Positions 19,150 to 30,404 are shown, numbered from the stretch's first letter. The stretch is 64,000 nt of DNA from Pyronema omphalodes (GCA_024516155.1 JAJJXM010000001.1:930001-994000); one strand, 5' to 3'. Notes: a model not told the origin generated them from the letters alone. Program-made: numbers and translations.

Positions 19150-19252
19150 TGTCCGGTGCGAGGATCGAACTCGCGATCTTCGGATTGCTACCACTGAGTG
19201 GAAGTCATATGCTAGTATGAGACCGACGCTCTACCAACTGAGCCAACCAGAC
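19150..19252 (-). tRNA. tRNA-Met(CAU), elongator type, with intron
   Basis: Minus-strand cloverleaf. Acceptor stem GTCTGGT/ACCGGAC with discriminator A, D arm GCTC...GAGC, anticodon loop CTCATA with CAU, T arm GCGAG-TTCGATC-CTCGC. A 30-nt intron (19186-19215) sits after position 37, the standard place. The anticodon-stem sequence TCGGT/TCCGA resembles yeast elongator tRNA-Met. A T-run follows the 3' end as a Pol III terminator. Confidence 0.93.
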
Positions 19253-19577
19253 TTAGATGTTAGTGCTAACAGCAGTACCACATACAAAGCTTTTAATGCT
19301 CACATGTCACGTAGATTGCATCAGGTAATTGATTTTCGTGGAAGAAGTGGGCTAACATTAGTAAATGTGCGGGTTACGGTTTCTCTGGGAATAAATATGT
19401 GATGCGCACAGCGGTGTACACGCTGCGCAAAGTCATTGATAGGACATGCCAAAAGGGTTCCTGCGTATCGTTCTCAGTACGCATTATTCATTGAAAAAAA
19501 AAGACAAATTTAAGACTTTACGTATGCAACCGACCCATAAAACTGTACAATACAAATTACCCAACATCTCTAGTCTT
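19253..19577. other. Intergenic between tRNA-Met and SF3A1
   Basis: About 0.3 kb holding the 3' flank of SF3A1 (minus strand). Nothing else recognised. Confidence 0.5.
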
Positions 19578-21137
19578 TTACTGCTGTTGCTGCTGTCTTT
19601 GTGGTCCCACACCCGGGTTGGCAACCTGACCTGCCTTCCGATGGATAGCCTGGATTTGCTCGTTGACGTCATAGCTTCTCATCCTGACCGTCTCTCTAGA
19701 TTCTGCCGTTCCATCCCAGGCACCACCTGTTGCCGCTCTCTTCCTTCGCTCAGCCTCCTCAGCTGTAATCTGTTCGCCAGTTGTAGAATCAAACAAATCG
19801 TCTCGCTGACTTGCCAAACGTTTCAGGTTCAACACTGTATCGTTGGTGTTAAGATTAGTAGTAGCGAACTTAGCATCCGACCGTGCGCGCTGCTCCTTCC
19901 ATCGGGGATCCAAGAGCTCGATACGCATGTGTTCCGCCATCTCGGAAAGAGGAATCTGCTGAGAACAGTTGGGACAGATACCGGTAGCCTCTTGGTGTCT
20001 CTTTTGCATTGCACGGGGTACGACGTTGGTGCGGATCTTCATGTTGCTTGTAGATTGAGCCTGAGGCTGCTGAGGTTGCTGAGGCTGTTGGTATTGCTGC
20101 TGTGCATATTGTTGTTGCTGGTATTGTACTTGTTTGGGAGGAGAAGGAGGTAGAGACGCGTGAATCGGAACCGGAATGGGTGCGGGGGGTGGCGGAGGAG
20201 CATACATAGGCTGCACCTGTGCCGGAGGGTAGTATTCGACGTGGTCATCGTCTGTAGGCATGGCCTCCTCGATACGTAGCGCGGTAGGGTGAAGACTCAT
20301 CATGTTTCTCTGCTCCATGCTTGCGTACTGTAGGTCAGATAGAGATGTGGGTGGTGGTAGGTCAGTCTGGTCATCCGCCTCGGTGAAAACGACAGTTTCA
20401 ACAACAACAAAGTCGTGCCAATCAATCTGAGCAAATGCCAAACGTTCCGCATCTTCCTCCTCCTCTTTCATCACTCGTTGCTTTTCTTGATGTTTACTCC
20501 ACTGAGCACGCTCAGTTGCCTTCTCGAGGATGTGGAATTTTTCGCGAACGTTTTTCTCAAGCTCTTCCATACTTGGCCCCCCATTTGGCTGCATAAGGAG
20601 GGTGTATTGATCGACCAATCGCGAAAAGTACTGGTACATACTGTGATTTGGACGGAGGAAATCGAACTGGAAATTTCTGGCTTCACGTTGCGATAATGGC
20701 GTGAGGAAAGAGCGACCATGTTTTGCGGCAAATAGTGCTGTAAGACGAACAATATCGAGGTCCTGTGCGGAGATGTTTGGCATACGGGCTGAAAATTTGA
20801 ACTCCGGTGGTTCCTTGGGGCCTTCTGCGACAGGAGCCGCGGGAGCAGCTGGAGCACGACCTGCCGCAAGCAGTGTTCCTCGCCCAGCGCGAATCTCGTC
20901 AAGTCTCCAGGCATAGTATGGATAGTATGGGTCGGCGGAGTTCAAGAAACTGAACTTAGGGTTGTGTTTTTCCTTCTCGCGAATGCGCTGTTCGAAAACC
21001 TGACCGTTTCGTGCTACATAACCAGCAGTTTTTTCAACAATGGAACGGAGGTCGCGTGGTGGAAGGACGGTTCCAGCGGGAGGCTGCGCGGTGGGCTCCA
21101 TTGGCAGGTCGCCATCTTGTTGATTTGTGCTGGCCAT
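19578..21137 (-). CDS. PRP21: Splicing factor 3A subunit 1 (Prp21-like)
   Basis: Subunit of SF3a in the U2 snRNP, needed for pre-spliceosome assembly. Intronless, 519 aa from the ATG at 21137 (MASTNQQDGDLP). An upstream in-frame ATG at 21275 would add 46 residues unlike any family member and would run into the clathrin promoter, so it was not used. Two SURP modules are visible: about 29-88 (IVEKTAGYVARNGQVFEQRI, NPKFSFLNSADPYYPYYAWR) and about 128-182 (FAAKHGRSFL, FQFDFLRPNHSMYQYFSRLV). A PRP21-like middle region, a Pro/Gln-rich stretch and the conserved segment ICPNCSQQIPLSEMAEHMRI follow. The C-terminus ends in Gln repeats and lacks the ubiquitin-like domain of animal SF3A1, as usual in fungi. 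Divergent from clathrin light chain with only 156 bp between starts. Confidence 0.95.
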   Translation of the reverse strand: MASTNQQDGDLPMEPTAQPPAGTVLPPRDLRSIVEKTAGYVARNGQVFEQRIREKEKHNPKFSFLNSADPYYPYYAWRLDEIRAGRGTLLAAGRAPAAPAAPVAEGPKEPPEFKFSARMPNISAQDLDIVRLTALFAAKHGRSFLTPLSQREARNFQFDFLRPNHSMYQYFSRLVDQYTLLMQPNGGPSMEELEKNVREKFHILEKATERAQWSKHQEKQRVMKEEEEDAERLAFAQIDWHDFVVVETVVFTEADDQTDLPPPTSLSDLQYASMEQRNMMSLHPTALRIEEAMPTDDDHVEYYPPAQVQPMYAPPPPPAPIPVPIHASLPPSPPKQVQYQQQQYAQQQYQQPQQPQQPQAQSTSNMKIRTNVVPRAMQKRHQEATGICPNCSQQIPLSEMAEHMRIELLDPRWKEQRARSDAKFATTNLNTNDTVLNLKRLASQRDDLFDSTTGEQITAEEAERRKRAATGGAWDGTAESRETVRMRSYDVNEQIQAIHRKAGQVANPGVGPQRQQQQQ

Positions 21138-21293
21138 TCTGAGGATGTCGTGTGTCGTGGTGGTTGACGCGACGTTCGATTCTTGCTTCCTGGGAGCTGC
21201 ATCTTCCGGGTAAGTCGGTGTCTCAGGGGCCAGCTTGGTTAGGTGAGGTAACTCAACACCTTGCATCATCCGCACACGAACAAAACAGCAAAA
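21138..21293. promoter_or_regulatory. Compact bidirectional promoter, SF3A1 / clathrin light chain
   Basis: Only 156 bp separate the two divergent start codons, so the promoters or 5' leaders must be shared or overlapping. No clear TATA element seen. Confidence 0.6.
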
Positions 21294-22222
21294 ATGGCCT
21301 CTCGCTTCCCCTCCATCGAAGAGTTTGATGACGGTCAGACTGGTATCCCCGATCTTTCTTCCGGCGTAGACGCGCTCGATCTTGGCCTCGATAGCGACCC
21401 TACCGCCGACTTTCTCTCCCGCGAGAAGGCTACGCTCGGTGCCGACGCCGATCTATTTGCTTCCGAGAACGACAATAACCTTCTCGGTGGTGCCGACGAA
21501 CATGCCGCAGCTACCTCTGCCTTCGAGAGCAGCTTCCCGAGCTTGGAAAGCACCAACGAGGTTATTATTCAATTACCTTTGAACATAGCTAGCTGTAGCT
21601 AACTCAGTACCCAGATGGATGGCCCCGGCGGAACTATCACTGGTGGAGCTGAGCCCTACATGCCCGGACATAACACTTACACCGGAATGCCCAATGAGAC
21701 TGAGGAAGAGCCCGAAGTAGTCCGGTAATCTCCCATTCGAACTCTAGTCCTCTGCGGGAGCTAACAGCAGCAGTCAATGGCGCGAACGTCAGCAGCTCGA
21801 GATCGCCAAGCGTACTGAAGTTTCCGAGAAGCGAAAGGCCGAGACAATCAAGCAGGCACAGCAGGACATTGACGACTTCTACGAGAACTACAACACCAAG
21901 CGCGACAAGGCAGTTGCTGAGACACGGTAATAGCTTATTACGTTAACTCTGTGGCACGAGCTAATAACTATATAGCCGCGAGGCCCAGGAATTCCTTGAC
22001 AACCGCGAGAACACTGTCGCCGGAGGAACCGCATGGGAGCGCATTGCTAAGCTTGTCGACTTGTCGGATAAGGGTGTCCGCGCTGGAAAGAGCGACAAGA
22101 CACAGTTTAGAGCTATGTTGTTGAGCTTACGAAAGGACGAGAAGGTAGGTGAACTATTCAAACAATGCAGGGGAATTGTCGGGCTTACACAATTATAGGC
22201 ACCTGGTGCGAGCGGATATTAA
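21294..22222 (+). CDS. CLC1: Clathrin light chain
   Basis: Regulatory light chain of the clathrin triskelion in endocytosis and Golgi traffic. Five exons (21294-21560, 21615-21724, 21774-21926, 21976-22144, 22199-22222) give 240 aa. Introns are 49-54 bp. The N-terminal region is acidic (FPSIEEFDDG, AFESSFPSLES). The heavy-chain-binding coiled coil begins at WRERQQLEIAKRTEVS and continues AETIKQAQQDIDDFYENYN and KRDKAVAETR. The C-terminus has VAGGTAWERIAKLVD, FRAMLLSLRKDEKAPGASGY. The last exon is only eight codons including the stop. The third exon begins after three successive CAG-type acceptors (21767-21773), all in frame; the last was chosen because the branch site CTAAC lies too close to the first. 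Order, length and motifs make the call secure. Confidence 0.94.
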
Positions 22223-24057
22223 TAGAAGCGAGGATACGATAATACTAAGGCGGTTCATATGAAAGGCTCTATCAAAGGGCGGTCAATTCAGTTTCTTGCT
22301 AGTGCTTTGTGTTTCTTTTGGTTTTTTATGGGTTTATTAGCAGCGTAGGCATGGTTGGTAGACCAAAAATGGCACATATTTTGCCGTCCGTTCTAGTGAT
22401 GATGAGATATGTATTTCTACAATTCAATATATACGATATCATGAATTGGATTTGATGCCTTACATGACTAACCTTCATTATGCTTCATTCTGAATAATTT
22501 TATTTCAAAGCTTTCCTAAGAATTAACAATTACTTCAAGGGGACACCCTTGGATCTTCAGCCGATCAATATCGCCTTCGTTCATTAGCTTCATGTCACTT
22601 CATATTTTATCAGACACCGAAAAGTACAGCCCATATTGGGAACAACTAGCTGAGGCCCCGTTTGGTGCGGTATTATGCTTCGTCTAATGTCAACTAGAGT
22701 TGTTTTGGGGGATTATCCCTGAATTTCTCCCTTATATCTACTGGAGTTATGTATAGCTACTGTTGGCTCTTCGATAGGGACTACCTCACGCGTTGAAAAA
22801 TTAAGGCCCACACATATTGCCTAGCTTAACCTTGAGAATGTACAATTCAACCGCTTTTATACCCCGATAGTAGCATCGCTAGATGCATGCAGTCGTTATT
22901 TGCCTCTTCGGGTTGGATAGGGCATGTTATGTACATAAGTTCATAAGACTGTGGGACATTCACCAGATTACATAGCAGGTTTTGTTTTCTTAAAAAAAAA
23001 TAAAAAATAAAAAATAAAAATTATGATAATAAAAAATAAAAATTGAGACATTATCAAATTTCTTAACATAATTTACTGAAGAGTAGAGTAAAGTAGTCTT
23101 ATATATGTCTGAGTGCATGTAGTCATTATACAACATAGCATTGTTTTACTCCTTTGTATTTGCTCTAAGCTTTATATGGCATAGATTTGATGTTGCTGAG
23201 GGTAGCTGTGTGTTTGATCAGTTATAAGAAGCGAGCTTCAAGTTTATATTACCATCTGTGAGGTATATGTAATGAAAGTTAAAATTCTAGCAGAGTTGTG
23301 CGCATGTTACAATGATTTATTCCCGCTGAAGTTGGGAAAATGTGACCGACTGTGAAGTTGCGGCAACGCTAGCGCGATGGAGCAATTGAACTAAGCTCAA
23401 AGTGGTGAGAAGCCATAGGGCTGAGTGCTTAACATCGTTAAGCGCGACCCGAGCTCGTTCTCCTTCTTGTTTCTCCTCAACTCACAGCGACACTGTCTTC
23501 CATCATCATTATCAACCACTATCTGTTCCACATCAACCCATTAAGCCGCTCAACCATCATTGCCAATACCATCGGTTCTACATCAATCAACTAATCCTCG
23601 CAAGCCTTAAAAGGCACTCACAGTTAACAGATAGCTAGATGCAGCTTCCTATTCACCTCTAACTAGCAGGATCTACCTCTATTTCAGCCCTGGGCTACGC
23701 AATTGGATACGATAATCATCAACGAATCTCTTCAAACATTTATCCTCGGAGTTATGCTGTGAATTGATCACACTGCTAACCATCAATGCTTTCAGCATAG
23801 GATAGCTCTTAATTCCTACGTATCGATTCCACCACAATGAAAGCCCTCAACTATCACGAACCACAACGCTAACAAACCCATTAGTCCAACACTCACGGAA
23901 CATTCTCCCTTCTATCTAACCCTACAGCTTTCATATTTACCCTTCCACCAAAGCGTATTCTCCGCCCAGCGCCCGCCTACTGTTTTTGAACCCACAGGAT
24001 AACGTTACACAAACCTAAAATTTTCATACTCCATAATTACTTACCATACATGGAATT
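22223..24057. other. AT-rich intergenic DNA
   Basis: 1.8 kb without coding signal; A-rich at 22990-23045. A 20-base segment near 23362 (cggcaacgctagcgcgatgg) resembles one at about 15005 in the knottin spacer. Nothing else seen. Confidence 0.55.
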
Positions 24058-24129
24058 GGTTCTATAGTGTAGTGGTTAGCACTTCGGATTCTGATTCCGG
24101 CAACCCCGGTTCGACTCCGGGTAGGACCT
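24058..24129 (+). tRNA. tRNA-Gln(CUG)
   Basis: 72 nt, no intron. Acceptor GGTTCTA/TAGGACC, D arm GTGT...AGCAC, anticodon stem TCGGA/TCCGG around loop TTCTGAT (anticodon CTG), T arm CCCGG...CCGGG. Sequence closely follows eukaryotic tRNA-Gln. A TTTTT run at about 24132 is the Pol III terminator. Confidence 0.95.
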
Positions 24130-25214
24130 ATCTTTTTGCTGTTTTGTCGCATTAATAGTGGAGGATTTATGGTCGATTACAGCGCAACATTTTTTGGATG
24201 CTTGCGGTTGAATTGAGATGGTTGATGACAAAAAGGTTACACTGAGATTGTGTAACCGAGGCTGCGTTGTGAGACAAGGCCGTTTGGGCATCACTCGTCA
24301 TCGCTTGCTTCGCCGGACTTCACGGGTTTCTCGGCTTCTCCGGCTTCGCCAAACTGTCAACTTTAAGGAACGACCTTCTCCCTAAAAATGGAAACCAGAA
24401 GAAAATACATACATAGGGTCTCTGTTAGGTGCCGGGCAGCACAATCTCTATCAACCCGTGAGAGGCTCCACTAACCCAATGTCACCATCATTGAACCATA
24501 AATAGATATTCAATTTGTTATGTAGGTATTTGAGGATCTTACCGAGCGTAGGCGAACTGTAGGGGCGGTGCAAGCTTTGCCTTGCCGGAAGGGAGATCAC
24601 AGCGGGAATAGCTACTAACTAGCCCTCTCTTCACCGGAGGCTTGTTCAAAGAACTGACAACTTGGTTACATATCCAGCTTGACATAATATTGATTATTCA
24701 CAATCTTGAGAACTAATTGTAATAACAATTCCTCCTTCACATTTGCCTTCAGAGTATCCAAAAAAAAATACAGTTTGAAAACACACAACAAAACCCCCTC
24801 CCCTAGTTATTCCTAACTCCCAGTTCGCTGCTCGTGTAAGATATGATAATAAACTCACCATATATGATACCGAAAGAGCTGTAAATACATATGAACAAAA
24901 ACACACAGAAGAAATAGTAAATCCAAAAAAGAAATAAATAGAAAAAAAAAACGCCGCCCTGGCCTGCTGAAATATGCAAACAAAAGAAATAGGAAATACA
25001 AAAAAAAAAAAAAAAAAAAAAATAGAAAGCAGCAAGCAGCAAGCCAATGGGTATATGCAATCAATCTAAATCCTAACAAATAAATAAATAATGAACATCA
25101 AAAAAAAAAAAAATAAGAGAAACAAAAGTTTTTCTAGGGGTTACTTTTATATATATCCCATCCTACTTTCCACCAATGAATTTCAAGTTGCAGGTTCCAA
25201 GTTCAAAGTTTCAT
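24130..25214. other. Intergenic, A-rich
   Basis: 1.1 kb. A-homopolymer runs at about 24940-25030 and 25100-25115 generate spurious Phe-rich minus frames. The rest shows no recognised feature. Confidence 0.55.
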
Positions 25215-26543
25215 CTAATGCTGAAACTGCGGTAAAGGCCTAGGACTCGGAGCCCTACTAACCCCAGGACTCGGAGTACCAGTATCGATTCTTAATACTG
25301 GTAAGTTATTAACAGCATAATTCCTAGTTTCAATAGGACTAGTATAATCCGGGGGAGGACCCCATTCGCTTCCATCATAAGCACTTTGGTCGACGAAAGC
25401 TGGTGGGGGAGCTTGTAGGAGGAGACCTTGTTCACTTTCTGGTCTTCCTCTTGTTGTCGTGGTGATGGTGCTTCGCCGGGTATCTAGACTTGGTCGGTTG
25501 CTTCCCATTCGTAGGATTTCGTCACTGCCTCTTCTGGAGGGCGTTTCGAGACTGCCGATTGAGATCCCGCTGCTGGTTCTACCGTGGCTTTGGTAGCTGC
25601 TTCGAATACTACCACCACCGCCGCCGCCCCCACCACCACCGCCCCCGCCTCCGCCCCCACCCCCACTGCCGTTGAAATTGGATATTGAGGCGTCCCCAAG
25701 TAATGGTCGCTCGGCTATCGAATCCATACTTGGTCTTACTCGAGTTCCATCATGTCTTGCTACCCCGATCTCCGCATATTGGACTTTCGATAAACGTCTT
25801 TCCCGCTCGGTGATACTTTGAAGCGCCTGCATCAACGCCGTAGTACTAACCGGTGGATCTTGGGGTACCAAACGAACGCTACTACCGGAGCTTCCAGGTC
25901 TTCCAGTAGCTAATGAAAGGTCCCCAAGATCTCCACTTTCTCGTTGTATACTTCTTTCCAGTTGTCTTGCTAGTCGGATCTCGTATAATGTCTGCATATG
26001 ATGTTCTCGATGCTCTTCTTCTTCTTCTTGCGTTTCGGCAAATTCTAATACTACGTCCATACCCCCCCTCTCGCCTTCTCGGCCTATGGTTCGCTCGAGG
26101 TCTTCCGCCGCTAGTTCTCGGTATGCGGGGAGGGTCATCACGGATCGCACTGAGGTGTTGCGGTCAACTCCTCGGCTGCCTATTGGTGCGTTACGCCGTT
26201 GGTTTCGTCGGGCGGAACGCGTGGATGGTAACCGTGTCGTAGGAGCGGGGTTCGTGTAGGTTCCTGGTGTCCAGGCGCGCCATTTCTTTTTCATGGATTC
26301 GGGGAAGAAGCTAGGAGGTTCTTTGAAGCGGCGACGGATAAATCGTAGGAGGAGATAGGTGAGGAGCATGAATACGACTAGACCGACGAAAGCTACAGCT
26401 ACCTAGAGGTTTTTTGGTGTTAGAAAAATGGTTTGGAATATGTCGGGGGTAAAATGGTATAGTACTATAAGAGCTTCGTTTGGTCCGCCGGTACCGGGTG
26501 GTCCTTCACCGTCTCGCCGTATCAGTTGAATGGGTATCCTCAT
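25215..26543 (-). CDS. Single-pass membrane protein with poly-Gly tract, unknown function
   Basis: Minus-strand exons 26466-26543 and 25215-26402 flank a 63-bp intron (GTACTA...TTCTAACACC...TCTAG), giving 421 aa. Exon 1 (MRIPIQLIRRDGEGPPGTGG) is a short lumenal or external head. At the junction the frame runs into one transmembrane helix, VAVAFVGLVVFMLLTYLL (about 27-48), followed by a basic stretch RFIRRRFK. By the positive-inside rule, the long C-terminal part is cytoplasmic. That part is charged, has an acidic coil (EFAETQEEEEEHREHH), and Ser-rich segments. A run of about 20 glycines is encoded near 25617-25670. The C-terminus is Pro/Ser-rich. I do not recognise the family; no catalytic motif seen. 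Confidence 0.72.
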
Positions 26544-27370
26544 GATGGATTGTCAATTCACGGTATGGGGAATGCTAAAGATGTGGTACAGGGTTGCGGT
26601 TGTCGTGTTGGAGTGAATGAATGTATGATTCAGGCTATGGATTTCGTGATCCCGCAATGCTGGTAAAGGGAGCAACAACTGCTAATACTTGAGGATTACA
26701 GTTCTCAGATGAGAAGATCCAAATAGTACGTAAAAAAACGCCACGCCGTAACACTCCGCGTAACCTCCGTCACAGCTACAGACAATCCAGCCTGATTGTG
26801 CTTGTGATTTTCGTTGTATGAGTAGTCGTGTTGGTCGAATGCATGCACGCGCACCTTGTAGGAAGTCGTAGTCGAGTCTCTGAGTTTAACTTCTACTGCT
26901 ACTGCTACTGCTACTGGCGCCGAGTGCTTCCGCGTGAGGATACCAATGCTGATGTTGTGATGTAGATAGCTGTATGTAGTTTGTTTGAAGATATGTATGT
27001 GGCGATGACCTGTTTCTGTGGGGGGTTTTTGGCTGGTGATTAGGCGTCGTTATCCTCGTTGATGGTAGGGGGCCGGGTGGCAGTGGACAGCTCCCTTCTC
27101 GCAGTTCGTTCGTTCGTCCATAGATAACTCTCTGGTGCTACATATTTGGCAGCATTAAATTGACAGGGATAAGGGGGGAACTGGGGAATTCATGACTTTT
27201 GAGGTTAGACTGGACGAGGCGAGAGGGGGGGATGTGGGTGAGCGCTGGGCAGGCGAGGGTGGGCTGGGTGGCCGTGAGACGAAAATAGAAATCGTATATA
27301 AACAAGGAGATTGTTGGGAGGGGGGAGGGGGGGAGCAGACAGGCAGAAGACAGCAGATAACAGCCTGGGC

Positions 27371-27470
27371 AGACAGAGCACATAGCGATCAGAATAGACT
27401 GAGCACGGTGAGAGCAGACAGAGCACATAGCGACCAGAACAGAATAACAGACTGAGCACGGTGATGAGCC
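27371..27470. repeat. Imperfect tandem repeat, two copies
   Basis: 'cagacagagcacatagcga' occurs at about 27371 and about 27415, and each is followed by 'actgagcacggtga'. Unit about 44-54 bp. GAGCA recurs many more times up to 27720. Confidence 0.8.
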
Positions 27471-27754
27471 GGCAAGTTGGATAGATAGCATTGAAACAAC
27501 TGAGCTGCTGAGCAGACAGTTGAAAATAAACTGAGCGCGTCCTGGGTTCGGAAGAGCAGCCGTGAGCATGTCTTGCTAAGAACAGGTGAGCAGCCCTGAG
27601 CACGACTCAGCCTCATTTCCCCCCAGCCCAGCCTGCTCAGCCTCCTTCAGCATAGCCTGGTCACTGGTGAGAAGCCATGATCAGCCTTGGCCCTTGAGCA
27701 GTCCTGAGCAACCAACACCATACATAGCCGACAGTCTGGCCCTCCGTTGCGTCG

Positions 27755-27813
27755 GCTCTCCCGTTGCACCCGGCAGCGCACCGGTAAACAACCGGCTGCC
27801 GCACCGGGAGAGC
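27755..27813. other. Long imperfect hairpin 5' of MEF1
   Basis: GCTCTCCCG at 27755-27763 pairs with CGGGAGAGC at 27805-27813. Inside, GGCAG pairs with CTGCC and CCGGT with ACCGG around a short AAACA loop, with small bulges. It lies about 140 bp before the MEF1 ATG and may be in the leader. Confidence 0.7.
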
Positions 27814-27955
27814 ACCCTATTAACCGATAAGATAAGATAAGATCCAACCTTTTTCGAGGGTAACGTAAATTTTTCGCGTCTTCTTAAAATGGATCAACAC
27901 GCACGCCCGGAGAGAGAACTTACCCCTCTCACCCCACCAGAGTCGAGTCAGCAAA

Positions 27956-30404
27956 ATGAGATCTTTTGCGCCAATCCGTGTCCAGGCCCGGTCATTCCGG
28001 ACTGCGTCGACTCTTGCCAATGTGCGGTCCACCGTGAGAGTCTCTGCCAGAGCTCCCACCCCCAGCTACACCACCGCTACCCTCCGCCGGGCAGCTCTTC
28101 CTTTGGCGTTGAACAGAATTCAGCCATGCCGCTACAACTCCGGTGCTGCTGCCGCAGCTGAGGCGTAAGGATACCCGGGAATTGACACTGAGCTTCCCAC
28201 ATTGACATTGTAGTAGTGAGATCCCCGATGGACCGGGAGAGATCCCCCTCCCCGAGATTATTGCCGGACTCCCCGCCACCGATGCTAAGCGTCTCGCCCA
28301 CGTCCGTAACATCGGTATCGCCGCCCACATTGACTCCGGAAAGACTACCTGTACCGAGCGTGTCCTTTACTACACTGGACGTACCAAGGAGATTCACGAG
28401 GTCCGTGGAAAGGATGGTGTTGGAGCGAAGATGGACTCCATGGACTTGGAGCGTGAGAAGGGAATTACCATTCAGTCTGCGGCTACCTTCTGTAACTGGG
28501 TCAAGAAGGACGAGACTGGTGCTAACCAGACCTACCACATTAACTTGATTGACACCCCCGGACATATCGACTTCACCATTGAGGTCGAGCGTGCGCTCCG
28601 TGTCCTTGACGGAGCCGTCATGATTCTTTGCGCCGTTTCTGGAGTTCAGTCTCAGACTATCACCGTCGACCGTCAGATGAAGCGTTACGACGTTCCCCGT
28701 GTCTCCTTCGTCAACAAGATGGACCGCGCTGGAGCCAACCCATGGAAGGCCGTTGAGCAGATCAACAAGAAGTTGAAGATTGCCGCTGCTTCCCTCCAGG
28801 TCCCCATTGGAGCTGAGGACAACTTCAAGGGAGTTGTTGACTTGATTGAGATGAAGGCTGTCTACTTCGAGGGAGACAACGGAGAGAGAGTCATTGTCAA
28901 GGACGAGATCCCTCCTGAGCTCCAAGACCTTTGCGTTGAGAAGCGTGGTGTCTTGATTGAGACTCTTGCCGACGTCGACGATGAGATCGCCGAGATCTTC
29001 TTGATGGAGGAAACCCCCACTATTCCCCAGATCAAGGCTGCCATTCGCCGTGCCACCATTGGTCTTAAGTTCACTCCCGTCGTTATGGGAACTGCTCTCG
29101 GAAACACTGGAGTTCAGAAAATGCTCGACGCCGTCATTGACTATCTCCCCAACCCCTCCGAGATCCCTAACTTCGCCCTCGACCGTAGACGCAACGAGGC
29201 CCGTGTCTCCCTTGTCCCCTACAACGAGGCGCCCTTCGTTGGATTGGCCTTCAAGCTCGAAGAAGGAAACTACGGACAGCTTACCTACATCCGTGTTTAC
29301 CAGGGTACCTTGAAGAAGGGAATGAACGTTTTCAACGCCAAGACTGGAAAGAAGATCAAGGTCCCTCGTATCGTCCGCATGCACTCCAACGAGATGGAGG
29401 ACGCCCCTGAGATTGGAGCTGGAGAGATTTGCGCTGTGTTCGGTGTTGAGTGTTCCTCTGGAGACACTTTCACTGACGGAGGACTTCCCTACTCCATGAC
29501 CACCATGTTCGTTCCTGAGCCCGTCATCTCGCTTTCCATCAAGCCCAAGAACAACAAGGAGACTGCCAACTTCTCCAAGGCTATGAACCGTTTCCAGCGT
29601 GAGGACCCTACCTTCCGTGTCCACGTTGATGCCGAGTCTCAGGAGACCATTATCTCCGGAATGGGAGAGTTGCACTTGGACATTTACGTTGAGCGTATGC
29701 GCCGTGAGTACAACGTCGACTGTGTTACTGGACAGCCCCAGGTTGCCTACCGTGAGACTATTACCGACAAGGCCAACTTCGACCACACTCTCAAGAAGCA
29801 GACCGGAGGAGCTGGAGATTACGCCAGAGTTATGGGATGGATGGAGCCTACCGGAGACCTCGAGAAGAACCACTTCGAGCACCAGATTTCCGGAGGATCC
29901 ATTTCCGAGAAGTTCTTGTACGCTTGTGAGAAGGGTTACATGGCCGCATGTGACAAGGGACCTCTCTTGGGTCACAAGGTTTTGGGAGCTTCCATGGTCA
30001 TCAACGATGGAGCTACCCACATGACTGATTCCTCCGAAATGTCTTTCAAGATCGCCACCCAGCAGGCTTTCCGTAAGGCTTTCATGGCTGCTAAGCCTGT
30101 TGTCTTGGAGCCTTTGATGAGAGTCTCTATCTCTGCCCCCAACGAGTTCCAGGGAGCTATTGTCGGTCTTATGAACAAGCGTAACGCTGTCATTGAGGAG
30201 TCCGACATTGGATCTGATGAGTTCACCCTCACTGCTGCTTGTTCTTTGGACGCTATGTTTGGTTTCTCTTCCCAGTTGAGAGCTGCTACTCAAGGAAAGG
30301 GAGAGTTCACCATGGAGTTCTCTCACTACTCCCCCGCTTCTCCTCAGATTCAGAAGGAGCTTATTGCTAAGCGTGAGCGTGAGTTGAAGGCTAAGAACAA
30401 ATAA
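27956..30404 (+). CDS. MEF1: Elongation factor G, mitochondrial
   Basis: GTPase that drives ribosome translocation in mitochondria. Exons 27956-28164 and 28217-30404 (52-bp intron, GTAAGG...GTAGTAG) give 798 aa. Residues 1-70 are Arg/Ser/Ala-rich, an evident presequence. G1 AHIDSGKT is at about 107-114, G3 DTPGHIDF at about 181, G4 NKMDRAG at about 235. Domain II ([20 protein letters not shown]), domain IV ([12 protein letters not shown]) and domain V ([20 protein letters not shown]) are all present. Codon use is strongly biased (GGA for Gly, few rare codons), unlike nearby genes, which suggests high expression and also creates a long spurious antisense frame. The ATG at 27956 is the only start giving a presequence in frame. 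Confidence 0.96.

Larger units (their letters stand above)
26544..27955. other. Upstream region of MEF1 with repeats and a hairpin
   Basis: 1.4 kb between divergent genes. Contains a ctactg/ctgcta microsatellite at about 26892, a degenerate duplication at 27371-27470 rich in GAGCA, and a long hairpin at 27755-27813. Short frames here are not convincing genes. Part of it is probably MEF1 leader. Confidence 0.5.

Noticed and set aside
21138..21275. N-terminal extension of SF3A1
   Set aside because: Not family-like, and it would overlap the promoter of the divergent clathrin gene.
24694..25079. Phe-rich minus-strand frames
   Set aside because: Produced by A-homopolymer runs on the plus strand.
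27586..28168. Short plus frames before and over the MEF1 first exon
   Set aside because: Leader or out-of-frame sequence; only the frame beginning at 27956 has the presequence and splices into the GTPase.
28077..30326. Minus-strand open frame of 749 codons across MEF1
   Set aside because: It is the exact antisense of a strongly codon-biased EF-G gene. Its Ser/Leu/Val-rich composition is the complement of that bias and has no domain-like features.
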